From positions 1 through 64,000 of the forward strand of contig CAMNCV010000137.1 of NCBI GenBank assembly GCA_946534585.1: a stretch of DNA of 64,000 nt, read 5' to 3'. A program made the translations under genes and the position numbers. The notes under the pieces are model-generated. The model did no database searches, was not told where the DNA came from, and saw only the letters and a program-made list of their open reading frames with translations. This DNA is from an uncultured Prevotellaceae bacterium (GTDB lineage Bacteria; Bacteroidota; Bacteroidia; Bacteroidales; Bacteroidaceae). Shown here one piece after another: positions 1 through 9,204 of the stretch. The number at the start of each line of letters is the position of its first letter. The first letter of the stretch is position 1.

Positions 1-216
1 TTGGTCTATCGCCAGTCCCTTGAACAGTTCTCGCTTACCTTGAAACAAAGCCTTGATTGTAGAGATAAGTAGCGACTTGCCGAAGCGACGCGGGCGTGAA
101 AGGAAGTAATAAGAACCCTCAGAGACGAGGCGATACACCTGCTCCGTCTTGTCAACGTAGAGATAACCGCCAGTGCGGATTTTCTCAAAGTCTTGTATGC
201 CAATAGGTAATTTCAT
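1..216 (-). CDS. AAA-ATPase-like / DUF1703 family protein, 5' end only (continues beyond window start)
   Basis: Minus-strand frame from ATG at 216 gives [72 protein letters not shown], the typical N-terminus with Walker A-like [10 protein letters not shown]. The ORF track lists a different, spurious frame here. Confidence 0.9.
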   Translation of the reverse strand, partial: MKLPIGIQDFEKIRTGGYLYVDKTEQVYRLVSEGSYYFLSRPRRFGKSLLISTIKALFQGKRELFKGLAIDQ

Positions 217-403
217 ATTGCAAAGTTACATATTTTCTGTGAAACAACAGCGTTTTTCTTCACAAAAAAACTTAATTGTATAAAAAAACTATGCAATGAA
301 AAATCTTATCACTGCATAGTTTTTTAATCATTATGGCCATACTCAGATTACGTGGCGAGACATATACTGATTAAAGCTGGAGGATTGTACACATCTGTAC
401 CAC

Positions 404-500
404 TTGTAATAGCTATGCTTTTACTGTGTAATCCCTATGCTTTTACCATGTAATCCCTATGCGATTACTGGGTAATCATATAGCTTTCACGGTGTGATGG
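404..500. repeat. 22-bp-period intergenic repeat array, locus 1
   Basis: tgtaatagctatgcttttactgtgtaatccctatgcttttaccatgtaatccctatgcgattactgggtaatcatatagctttcac; units of about 22 bp with GTAATC and TTTTAC/GATTAC half-sites. Confidence 0.8.
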
Positions 501-603
501 CCATGAGATAGCATATTTTCTTGTGAAAAACGGCTGATAGTTGCAAAAAATGTTGTAACTTTGCAGGGAAGTTTTATATAGCAAGCGAAAAAGATATCAA
601 TTG

Positions 604-1422
604 ATGAAAAGAATAATATATGCACTGTTTGCCGTCGGTTTGCTGATGGTGGGAGCAGGGTGCACGGGTGAAGAAAGTCAGCATCGCCTCACAAAGGCTG
701 AGCGCGACTCGCTGCGCCGCATTGATTCTGCTGCGCTGAAGATTGGCGTGTTGCCAGTTGAGGCTTGTCTGCCGATCGTCGTTGCGGAGCAGTTGCGCCT
801 GTATGATACGCTCGGTGTTACGGTACACCTGCGCCGCTACCATGCTCTCTCAGAGTGTCGCATTGCAGTGGAGAAAGCACTTGTAGAGGGTGCCGTATTG
901 GATACCGTGCTTATAGGCATACTGAATAAGAATACACCCGTGGCGTATGCAGCCACTGCGGTGCCCCTTGAGTGGAAACTCCTTACGGCAAAGAAGGCGC
1001 GAGTCACACGCCTTGACCAGTTAGTTGATAAGATGATTGCCGCTGACAGTCATGGCATTACGTATGCTCTGGCTATTCAGGTGCTTGATACCCTGCGCCG
1101 TAAGAAACAGCAGGCGTTCGTCATACAGGTAGAAGATTTGCGAGTGCGTGAGCAGATGCTCGTCACTGGCAACGTGGATGCTGCATTCCTGCCGGAGCCT
1201 TTTGCCTCAAGGGCAGAGAAGAGTGGGGCAAAGGTGCTAAAACTTGCTTCGCCGTCAAAAGGCGAGAGCAAGGCGGTCTGTCACATAGCATACCGCACGG
1301 AGGCCATGAAGGATGCCTCGCGACGACATCAGCAGCAGATGTTTGAGAAGGCGGTGGGCATAGCTGCCGACTCCATACGCCGCTATGGAAAAGAGAAATA
1401 CATGAACATGATGCAATGGTAA
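604..1422 (+). CDS. ABC-type substrate-binding lipoprotein (NMT1/SsuA/ThiY-like periplasmic binding protein)
   Basis: Lipobox LLMVGAGC; PBP-type segments such as LPIVVAEQLRLYDTLGVTVHLRRY and GNVDAAFLPEPFASRAEKSGAKVLKL. ATG at 604 preferred over TTG at 601. Confidence 0.7.
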   Translation: MKRIIYALFAVGLLMVGAGCTGEESQHRLTKAERDSLRRIDSAALKIGVLPVEACLPIVVAEQLRLYDTLGVTVHLRRYHALSECRIAVEKALVEGAVLDTVLIGILNKNTPVAYAATAVPLEWKLLTAKKARVTRLDQLVDKMIAADSHGITYALAIQVLDTLRRKKQQAFVIQVEDLRVREQMLVTGNVDAAFLPEPFASRAEKSGAKVLKLASPSKGESKAVCHIAYRTEAMKDASRRHQQQMFEKAVGIAADSIRRYGKEKYMNMMQW

Positions 1423-1423
1423 T

Positions 1424-3505
1424 ATGATTACGCAGACCATAAACGACCTGCAGACTCGTGCGCAGGCTTATCCTACAGAGAATTTCAACGATCGCATAGA
1501 GGCTATAGCAACGGAGTTTCGCTATATGAGTGATTTCATGATGCGTAACGGTAACGACCCCGGACGCCACGAACTGTATGCCGAACTGAAAGCGCGTCTG
1601 CGCCACATAGCCTACGACCTCGATGTGCGTTCCACGCTGATGGAACAACCCTACATAAAGGCATGGCACAGACAACTGCTCAATGGTGATACCTCGGCGG
1701 AAACCTTGCAGTCGGCTCTGCTCGCTGATGCAACGCCGGAGCGTCATCATGAGTCGTTATATCTTGCCTTCATGGCTCTGCTTACCTCATATCATTGGGG
1801 CAGACAGCAGCAGGAGGAGTGGACGGTTTATCTGGTATCGCAGCAGGTGAGTGTCATAGATCGTGCAACACTCGTCAGCGCCCTGACGCTATCGGCCATT
1901 GAGCATTTCGACAAATATAAGGCAGCCTGTCTTGCCTCGGTGTATGCTAAGGCCACAGACCCCATGGTCAGGGAGCGTGCTTATGTCGGTTGTCTGTTGT
2001 CGCTGAACCGCATTTCGGATGATGAAATGACCGAGGTACGTAAGCCTGTGCTTGATATCTTGGGCACGGTAGAAGTCGCAGAACTGTTCATGCAGATGAT
2101 TTCGTGTACCAATGCTCTGGCTGATGCGCAGGAGATAAGGAAGGAATTGATACCTAACATCTTGCGTAATCAACCCTATGAGATAAAAGATGGTAAGATA
2201 ATAGAAAAGGGTGAGGGAGATGACAATGAGGCAGGGAAAGACTATGACCCTGACGAGGAAAATGCTTCGCTCGACGCAATGGAAGATAGCGTGAAGCGTA
2301 TGATTAAGATGCAGAAGAATGGGTCAGATATTTTCTTCGAGGGTTTTAGGCAGATGAAGCGTTTCCCGTTCTTCCAGAAGTTTGTTAACTGGTTTACTCC
2401 TTATTATAATGAGCACCCCGATATTCCGAAGTCGGAGGCTCTGGCTGAGAGTTCCAACTTCATAGAGCGCGTGACGACGTTAGGCCCTTTCTGCGAGTCT
2501 GATAAGTATTCTTTTGTCATAGCCATGACTGCAGTGCTGAAGAGTATGCCTGAGAACGTGAGAACGATGATGGAAAACGGCGAGATGGGACCGCTCGGTA
2601 TGCACCAATCTGATGACGATATGCTTGCGCCATCGTTACTTCGACTGCAGTATCTGCAGGATTTGTATCGTTTCTATAATATCTGTCCGTTGGCAGAGAA
2701 AATGTATAATCCTTTCAGCGAACTGAACAAATGCTACATAGGTGTGGCCACCGCCACGCATACTACTGACAAGGAAAAGCGCAACCTGTGTCTGTATCTG
2801 CTGAAAAAAGACAAGCAGATGCCCGTGCGCAATACTGTAGCGCGACTGCTTAACCGCTTCATCGACCGTGAGTCGTTCGACCGCCATTATTGTCATGCTG
2901 AACTGAAACTGCTTTCGGGAGACTATCCTGTGGCTGTTTCCTTATATAATAAGTGTCTTGAACTCAAGCCTGGCAACACGTCATGTCTGCGCTCTTTGGC
3001 AAAGGCTTACTACCTGGGTGGCGATTATGAGAAGGCTGCTTTCTATTATGATGCCTTGCATACGTTGCAGCCTGACCGCTTGTCGTATTCGCTCAACTTC
3101 GCCATGGCAATGACGATGGATGGAAAGGCGGATGAGGTAATCAACGAATTGTTTCGCTTGGACTTTGAGCATCCGGATAACTTAAGCATAATGAATACGC
3201 TTGTTTGGACACTGCTTCATGCAGGAAAGACAGAACAGGCTCTCAGCACAGCACAGCGAATGATGAAGAATAGTGGGGCTGTCGGTGATTTCTCAGTATG
3301 TCTTAATGCGGCCTATGCTCAGCTTGCAATGAATAATCCCGTTGATGCTGTGGAAACGTTGCGCTTGTATTACAATGCTATGCCATCAGATAAGCAGCAG
3401 GGCTTCATTGCTATGCTTATGCAAAGCATGAACGCCGATGCTGCATTGCTTGGCAAATACAGCATCGGCGAAGCCGAGATGAATGTCATAGCGAGTCAGA
3501 TATAA
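1424..3505 (+). CDS. Tetratricopeptide-repeat protein
   Basis: 693-aa ORF with TPR-like helical repeats (HAELKLLSGDYPVAVSLYNKCLELKPGNTSCLRSLAKAYYLGGDYEKAAFYYDALHTLQPD). Confidence 0.75.
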   Translation: MITQTINDLQTRAQAYPTENFNDRIEAIATEFRYMSDFMMRNGNDPGRHELYAELKARLRHIAYDLDVRSTLMEQPYIKAWHRQLLNGDTSAETLQSALLADATPERHHESLYLAFMALLTSYHWGRQQQEEWTVYLVSQQVSVIDRATLVSALTLSAIEHFDKYKAACLASVYAKATDPMVRERAYVGCLLSLNRISDDEMTEVRKPVLDILGTVEVAELFMQMISCTNALADAQEIRKELIPNILRNQPYEIKDGKIIEKGEGDDNEAGKDYDPDEENASLDAMEDSVKRMIKMQKNGSDIFFEGFRQMKRFPFFQKFVNWFTPYYNEHPDIPKSEALAESSNFIERVTTLGPFCESDKYSFVIAMTAVLKSMPENVRTMMENGEMGPLGMHQSDDDMLAPSLLRLQYLQDLYRFYNICPLAEKMYNPFSELNKCYIGVATATHTTDKEKRNLCLYLLKKDKQMPVRNTVARLLNRFIDRESFDRHYCHAELKLLSGDYPVAVSLYNKCLELKPGNTSCLRSLAKAYYLGGDYEKAAFYYDALHTLQPDRLSYSLNFAMAMTMDGKADEVINELFRLDFEHPDNLSIMNTLVWTLLHAGKTEQALSTAQRMMKNSGAVGDFSVCLNAAYAQLAMNNPVDAVETLRLYYNAMPSDKQQGFIAMLMQSMNADAALLGKYSIGEAEMNVIASQI

Positions 3506-3513
3506 CCCCGCGT

Positions 3514-4020
3514 TTATTTCTTTTTTAAATCACGATACTCAAGAGACCCGTTGGGGGCATAGTAATATTCTCTATCATAGCTATAGCGGTCATAGCGCCA
3601 GTCACTTACCTTGTAAAAGTTAAATGTTGCAAGGTACTCTCCCGTGTCGTAGTCGATGAAGTCGCCACTGAAGCGGTTGTCCTTGAGTGTGTAGTTGCGT
3701 ATCACCACGCGTGTGCCGTCTTAGTAATTTAAGTAGATACGACCACTTTTTACGGAGAAGGTGAACTCACATTTTGTATAGTAATGGTTTGATTGATAGT
3801 CATACTCCACACCAGTGCCGCTTGCATAGCGAGAAGGGTCTGTATAGAAGTGTATATCTACGTACTGATAATCAGCAGTGTAATTACGATAAGTGAAATA
3901 CTCTGTTGCCACTTCGCCTTCCCAGATACCATCGAGGGTGCGTGCAATCTCATCATCTTCACATGATGTCACGGTCAGCGTCATCACTGCCGCAACGAAA
4001 TAGAATAATAGTCGTTTCAT
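3514..4020 (-). pseudogene. Small lipoprotein gene interrupted by an in-frame TAA at 3721-3723
   Basis: ORFs 3721..4020 and 3514..3708 are in the same frame. Through-reading gives MKRLLFYFVAAVMTLTVTSCEDDE...KSGRIYLNY*DGTRVVIRNYTLKDNRFSGDFIDYDTGEYLATF...DLKKK*. Confidence 0.7.
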
Positions 4021-4066
4021 AGTTAAAGTTTACTTTTGTTTAAATTCTTCACAGAATTGGAAGTGA

Positions 4067-5794
4067 TTATTTTGTCACGTGGAACCAGTCAACATCTACC
4101 CAGCCTCGTACTTTCTTGCCAGCGGGCTCTGCGGCGCATATACCTATCTTGGCACCAATCCACTTGCCTTGACGCATGGTGAAGGCATCACCACATGATG
4201 TAAACTTCTTGCCATCCTTGGAATATGCGAATGTTACTCGGGCTTCGTGCTTGTTATCGCCAGACTTTGTCTTGCCGCCGATGTATTCTACGTTCAAACG
4301 CATATACATCTCGCAGTGAAGCGCAGGCTGATAATCTATCTTGTCTGCCGACGTGGGGTTAATTGTGGCAAGTACTTTAATATCTTCGGGTTTGCCTTTG
4401 TCTGCCTGCTTACAGGTTATCTGTTGCAGTTGAAACTCATTGCCCACTCGGCGCAGTACGATTGAGGAATAGTCCATACCCATGCAGATGATGCCGCCAT
4501 ACTGCCCTTCGTCTTTTGCTGATACGGTCAGCTTTGCAGTTGCAGTGAAATTGTCGGCTGGAGTTTTTTGCAGTAGCAGATTGCCAGCTTCCCACAGGTT
4601 TCTGAAGTCTTGGCTCTGGCGATGGCAGAATACTCGGAAGTAGCCGTAAGGCGTAGGCATACCAAAGGTTTGGTCGTAGTTGGCGTGCCACTGCCACTGT
4701 TTGCCCAGCGTCATAGTGTTAAACTCATCGCTTTCCACGGGGTTGCATACGGGATAGTCCTTGCCTACGTTAGGCTTCTTGTAGCGCAAAACAGGCTGTC
4801 CGCTATATTTCTCGGTCTTGCCATAGGCCTTTACCTTGCCTACGTTCTCACCCATTGTTGGCCAGTTATCTACCCATTTCACCGGCTCAAGCCATACTAC
4901 GCGACCGTAAGCTTCTTTGTCTTGAAAGTGCAAGAACCAATCCTCACCACTCTTCAGATGTATCCAGCCACCTTGGTGAGGTCCGTTGATGTCGGTCGTG
5001 CCCTGAGCAAGCACAATCTTGCTTTCGTATGGACCATAAGGAGAGCGAGAGCGCATAGCCAACTGATGTCCGATAGGCACGCCGCCAGCAGGACACATTA
5101 TCCAGTACCAGCCGTCGCGCTTGTAGAACTTAGGTCCTTCGGCAGTGCGGTCATTGGTGCCGTTACCGTCGAATACTATCACGGGGTCGCCTATCTGCTT
5201 CATACCATCAGCCGACATCTCGCGTACAGTAAGCACAGAATTGAACTGACAGCGTGAGTTTGCCCAACCGTTTACCAAGTAGCAACGACCGTCCTCGTCC
5301 CACAAAGGCGTGGTGTCAATCATTCCCTTGCCTGGTATTACGCACTGTGGCTCAGTCCATTCACCAGCAGGGTCTTTCGCTGTTACCACGAATACTCCGA
5401 GGTCAGGGTCGCCCCAATAAATGTAATATGTTTGGTTATACTCATTATAGCGTATTGACGGAGCCCATACACCATTGCCATGTTGTGGCGTAGCATAGCG
5501 CTCAAGTGGTGGCAGAGCCTTGATGGCATAGTTTATGATTTCCCAGTTTACGAGGTCTTTGGAGTGAAGTACTGGCAGACCAGGTATGCAGTTGAATGAT
5601 GAAGCGGTCAGATAGAAATCCTCACCGCTGGCTCCTACGCATACGTCGGGGTCGGAGTAGTCGGCATTGATTACGGGGTTAGTAAATGTGCCGTCGCCGT
5701 TGTCTGGTGACCACACTTCTGATTTGTAGTTGTCTGCCGCTACTGTAAGTGGCAGAGCGAGTAGAAACGTAAATAATTTCTTTGTCATTATCAT
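4067..5794 (-). CDS. Glycoside hydrolase family 43 protein (beta-xylosidase/arabinofuranosidase type) with C-terminal beta-sandwich domain
   Basis: FTNPVINADYSDPDVCVGASGEDFYLTASSFNCIPGLPVLHSKDLVNW...; signal peptide; about 200-aa C-terminal domain typical of GH43 xylosidases. Confidence 0.93.
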   Translation of the reverse strand: MIMTKKLFTFLLALPLTVAADNYKSEVWSPDNGDGTFTNPVINADYSDPDVCVGASGEDFYLTASSFNCIPGLPVLHSKDLVNWEIINYAIKALPPLERYATPQHGNGVWAPSIRYNEYNQTYYIYWGDPDLGVFVVTAKDPAGEWTEPQCVIPGKGMIDTTPLWDEDGRCYLVNGWANSRCQFNSVLTVREMSADGMKQIGDPVIVFDGNGTNDRTAEGPKFYKRDGWYWIMCPAGGVPIGHQLAMRSRSPYGPYESKIVLAQGTTDINGPHQGGWIHLKSGEDWFLHFQDKEAYGRVVWLEPVKWVDNWPTMGENVGKVKAYGKTEKYSGQPVLRYKKPNVGKDYPVCNPVESDEFNTMTLGKQWQWHANYDQTFGMPTPYGYFRVFCHRQSQDFRNLWEAGNLLLQKTPADNFTATAKLTVSAKDEGQYGGIICMGMDYSSIVLRRVGNEFQLQQITCKQADKGKPEDIKVLATINPTSADKIDYQPALHCEMYMRLNVEYIGGKTKSGDNKHEARVTFAYSKDGKKFTSCGDAFTMRQGKWIGAKIGICAAEPAGKKVRGWVDVDWFHVTK

Positions 5795-6099
5795 ATCTAT
5801 TAACTAAGTTAGCAAATTATATGCTTTCTTCTTGATGTTTGGGGAATTTCAACCACAAAGTTACAAAAAAATATATAATAGAATGCTTTCTTGCGTTAAT
5901 ATTTTCATATTGTACCATAGCTGCGACTTAAAAAGACGCTACTTTACGACCTGTGTGAAATAATTTTCTACCTTCACCATGATTGTCAATGACCATGTTT
6001 GATGGATTGTGGAGGTGTTACATGTCTGTAACGCCCTCGTCTGTGGCATTATTGTTAAATACAGGTGCAAAGGTAGTACTTTTTTCTTATATGTACAAA

Positions 6100-7164
6100 T
6101 TATTTTGCATTTTCTGTATTCGTAAGTTGCAAGTAGAAGTGTCCGTTAGCAATTATTGTTTGCATTACTCCGTGTTCACCTCGTTGTGAAAGCGCAAGAG
6201 CAACGTGACCCATTGTGCGGCGTAGGTTAATCTCTACACTGCTGTGTACGTGGTAGCCTGGTTCGTCATGTCGCGTAACGATCATCATATCTACTCCTAA
6301 TGGACCGATATATTTTTTGCCTATGATGTCAGTAAGATGCCTGCTTACTTCGCAAATTATCTTTTCAATGTCTTTTGATGAAACATATTTAGTGAGCATC
6401 AGCATCTTTTCCTCTTCTGATGCAAGGATATTGCCTGTGTATGTACCGCCGTTTGTACTGAATACTGACAAACCTTCATATTTTATGCTTCCATCAGCTT
6501 CGGCGGTAAGTTCTATTGCAAAATCAAGTATCTTGTCATATTTCCTTTCTACTGTGATGTACTCCTGCTGACGTATGACGTTGTTTATCCATTTACTTGT
6601 GGCATCGTCAATATGATTAACAAATCTCACACCTCTGCCGCTGCTGCTGTAAGGCGCTTTCACTACAATGTTTTTGTAGAGTTCAAGGTATTTATCTACT
6701 TCGTAAGTATGTCTGCACACCTCTGCAATACCCACTGTGCGTCCGACTGATTGCATTCGTGTTGACAGTTGTACGGCAGTTGTTCGTCCCATGAGTAGTC
6801 TAAGTTCCCGCAGTTTTTCCTCCGTAGGTAGCAACTCTGCTGGTACTCCTGCTTGTAGAAATTGCTCGCGCAGGGCCATATTCCATCCCCATGGATTGAT
6901 GCTGGCATTGGCTTGTATCTCAAGTGCAGTATCTTTCATCGTGATGAAACGTACATCAGTATGATGCTTTAGTGGTAGGGCAGCATAAGCTTGCTCCGCC
7001 TTTGCTTTGTTGTCAACAATTATTGCATCGCCTTTCTTTGCCCATAGTGCTGGCAGGAAAGCTAAGTCGCTTTTCATCTGGATAACGTTGCGTGAAGGAA
7101 TGAACTGCTTCACGTTCATAGCTAAGGCTATCTCGTGGTCAGGGTTGAATAATTCATAATTCAT
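6100..7164 (-). CDS. Uncharacterised ATP-grasp-like protein
   Basis: VVKAPYSSSGRGVRFV (nucleotide-binding lysine/glycine loop) and GPLGVDMMIV...SSVEINLRRTMGH (ExNxR metal-binding motif) fit the ATP-grasp fold. Confidence 0.65.
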   Translation of the reverse strand: MNYELFNPDHEIALAMNVKQFIPSRNVIQMKSDLAFLPALWAKKGDAIIVDNKAKAEQAYAALPLKHHTDVRFITMKDTALEIQANASINPWGWNMALREQFLQAGVPAELLPTEEKLRELRLLMGRTTAVQLSTRMQSVGRTVGIAEVCRHTYEVDKYLELYKNIVVKAPYSSSGRGVRFVNHIDDATSKWINNVIRQQEYITVERKYDKILDFAIELTAEADGSIKYEGLSVFSTNGGTYTGNILASEEEKMLMLTKYVSSKDIEKIICEVSRHLTDIIGKKYIGPLGVDMMIVTRHDEPGYHVHSSVEINLRRTMGHVALALSQRGEHGVMQTIIANGHFYLQLTNTENAK

Positions 7165-7272
7165 GATGTATAATTCATAATGAGTGATTTGCTATGTGTG
7201 ATATTCTGTGTATAATTCAAATTGCAGTATGCAGTGATATCATCGCCGCCATGTCTTTACAAGTGACAACCT

Positions 7273-7308
7273 AAAAAATCTCCCCTCGCCGTCGCAGCGA
7301 GAGGAGAC
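7273..7308 (-). terminator. Rho-independent terminator downstream of rnfA
   Basis: Minus strand: GTCTCCTCTCGC-TGCGACG-GCGAGGGGAGA-TTTTTT; 11-bp stem with one GT wobble plus T6. Confidence 0.85.
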
Positions 7309-7369
7309 AACAACACAAACACAAATATGCCCGTGACATTTGTGCACAGGCACTTTTATCAAAATAAAT

Positions 7370-7969
7370 TTATATTCCAAACAACTGCTTGAGACCTCCA
7401 TCAACGCCGCTGAAGCCCATGAATGCTAATGATAGCAGTGAGGCTGTAATGAGAGTGATGGATACTCCCTTCATACCCTTGGGTACGTTGGCAAACTCCA
7501 GTTGCTCGCGCAGGCCTGCAAAAAGTATGAGTGCCAAGCCGAAACCAAGTGCAGAAGCCAATGCATAATCGAGTGACATAAGCAGATTGTAATCCTTCTG
7601 TACCACGAGAATCGCTACGCCGAGTACGGCGCAGTTAGTGGTGATAAGAGGCAGGAATACGCCAAGAGCCTGATAAAGTGGGGGGGAGACTTTTTTTAGT
7701 ATTATCTCCACCATCTGTACCAGTGATGCTATGACGAGAATGAAAGCCAATGTCTGAAGGAATTGTAAACCGAATGGTTCGAGTACGAACATCTGTATGC
7801 ACCACGTAACGAGTGTTGCCAGCACCATGACGAATGCCACGGCTGCCGACATTCCAAGTGATGTGCTAACCTTCTGGCTCACGCCGAGGAAGGGGCATAT
7901 GCCAAGGAATTGGCTCAAGACGATATTGTTGACGAATATCGCTGCTATAAATATCAATAGGTATTCCAT
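7370..7969 (-). CDS. rnfA: Rnf electron transport complex subunit A
   Basis: MEYLLIFIAAIFVNNIVLSQFLGICPFLGVSQKVSTSLGM...; operon position. Confidence 0.96.
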   Translation of the reverse strand: MEYLLIFIAAIFVNNIVLSQFLGICPFLGVSQKVSTSLGMSAAVAFVMVLATLVTWCIQMFVLEPFGLQFLQTLAFILVIASLVQMVEIILKKVSPPLYQALGVFLPLITTNCAVLGVAILVVQKDYNLLMSLDYALASALGFGLALILFAGLREQLEFANVPKGMKGVSITLITASLLSLAFMGFSGVDGGLKQLFGI

Positions 7970-7992
7970 AGTCTGTATGATTTATCCAAAGT

Positions 7993-8577
7993 TTATGCTT
8001 TCTTGAAACGATTGATTATTGCAATGATGAAGCCTAATGTCATGAAGGCTCCTGGTGGCAGGATAAAGAGAAGCATGCCGAAGTCCTCTGGTATCAGACG
8101 TATGTCAAATACGGTGCCGTTACCCAACAGTTCGCGGCAGATGCCTAATAATGTCAGACCAAGTGTGAAACCAAGTCCGATGCCGATGCCGTCAAGGGCA
8201 GAGTCAAGTGGGTTGTTCTTGCCTGCGAAAGACTCTGCGCGACCAAGGATAATACAGTTTACTACGATGAGTGGTATGAACAAGCCGAGTGACTTGTTTA
8301 CCTCTGGCATGTATGCAGCCATGCAAAACTGCACAATAGTCACGAGTGTTGCAATCACTACAATATATACAGGTATATGTACCATGTCGGGAGTAAGGTT
8401 CTTGATGGCAGAGATAATAATATTAGAGAATATCAGTACCGCCATGGTTGCCAATCCCATCATCAGTCCGTTAGTTGCGCTGGTTGTGGTTGCCAACGTC
8501 GGACACATACCGAGCATCAGTGCAAAGGTAGGATTCTCCTTTATGATGCCGTTCATTATAATTCCGAATTTACTCAT
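7993..8577 (-). CDS. rnfE: Rnf electron transport complex subunit E
   Basis: GIIKENPTFALMLGMCPTLATTTSATNGLMMGLATM...LIPLIVVNCIILGRAESFA. Confidence 0.96.
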   Translation of the reverse strand: MSKFGIIMNGIIKENPTFALMLGMCPTLATTTSATNGLMMGLATMAVLIFSNIIISAIKNLTPDMVHIPVYIVVIATLVTIVQFCMAAYMPEVNKSLGLFIPLIVVNCIILGRAESFAGKNNPLDSALDGIGIGLGFTLGLTLLGICRELLGNGTVFDIRLIPEDFGMLLFILPPGAFMTLGFIIAIINRFKKA

Positions 8578-8600
8578 AATTGTTGATTCCTCCTTTCTGA

Positions 8601-9185
8601 TTATTTCTTGTCTTTGTAAACGTTGTATGCTTGCTGTACTGCGCGCAGGAATGAGCGTGACGTAATGGTAGATGCCGTGATAGCATCAATCTCTCCACCA
8701 TCCTTGGATACAGTGAGGTTTGCCGTACCGGGATTCTTACCTATAATGCTTGAGTTGGCAGTGCCACCGCCATTCTCTTGCGTTTGGAACCATTTGTCGG
8801 CTTTTGCACCAAGTCCAGGCGTCTCAGTTGTCTCAAGTATGGTGTACCCCAAAATATCACCCGCCTCGTTGAAACCTACAAGTACAGTGAGATTTCCACC
8901 GAAACCGTTAGGGTCTGTTGATTGTATGGCAGTGCCCTTATCAGTTTTGTATGCTATGTATGCTAGTTCCTTGCCATCAACTACGCGTTTGATAGTGTCT
9001 GTATTCTCAATCTTGCACTTGCCGCACATCACCTGCTCAATACCAGCATTTAATGCTTGGTCTGCAGCCTGCTGACGCGGAGCGGCTGTGAGATTGTTGA
9101 CATAAGCGAGGATACCACCGCAAAGTACTGCCACTGTAGTCAGTACTCCTACCATGTTAGGCAGGTTGGATTTCAATTTCTGCAT
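8601..9185 (-). CDS. rnfG: Rnf electron transport complex subunit G (FMN-binding)
   Basis: MQKLKSNLPNMVGVLTTVAVLCGGILAYVNNLTAAPR...ETPGLGAKAD...IDAITASTITSRSF (flavinylation motif). Internal ATG at 9185 preferred over the ORF-track start at 9272. Confidence 0.93.
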   Translation of the reverse strand: MQKLKSNLPNMVGVLTTVAVLCGGILAYVNNLTAAPRQQAADQALNAGIEQVMCGKCKIENTDTIKRVVDGKELAYIAYKTDKGTAIQSTDPNGFGGNLTVLVGFNEAGDILGYTILETTETPGLGAKADKWFQTQENGGGTANSSIIGKNPGTANLTVSKDGGEIDAITASTITSRSFLRAVQQAYNVYKDKK

Positions 9186-9204
9186 ATCTGTTGTCCTCCC
9201 TTGA

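Noticed and set aside
6-203. 65-aa minus-strand ORF listed at window start
   Set aside because: Wrong frame; the overlapping minus-strand frame from ATG 216 encodes the recognisable AAA-ATPase N-terminus.
404-500. CRISPR array interpretation of the 22-bp repeats
   Set aside because: Period is about 22 bp with no unique spacers between units, the half-sites are palindromic, similar arrays occur at four loci and no cas genes are present.
4610-5257. 215-aa plus-strand ORF inside the GH43 gene
   Set aside because: Shadow ORF opposite a conserved glycosidase coding region.
7328-7352. Second small hairpin between rnfA and its terminator (TGCCTGTG...CACGGGCA)
   Set aside because: Eight-bp stem with no T-run; may be structural but not strong enough to call as a feature.
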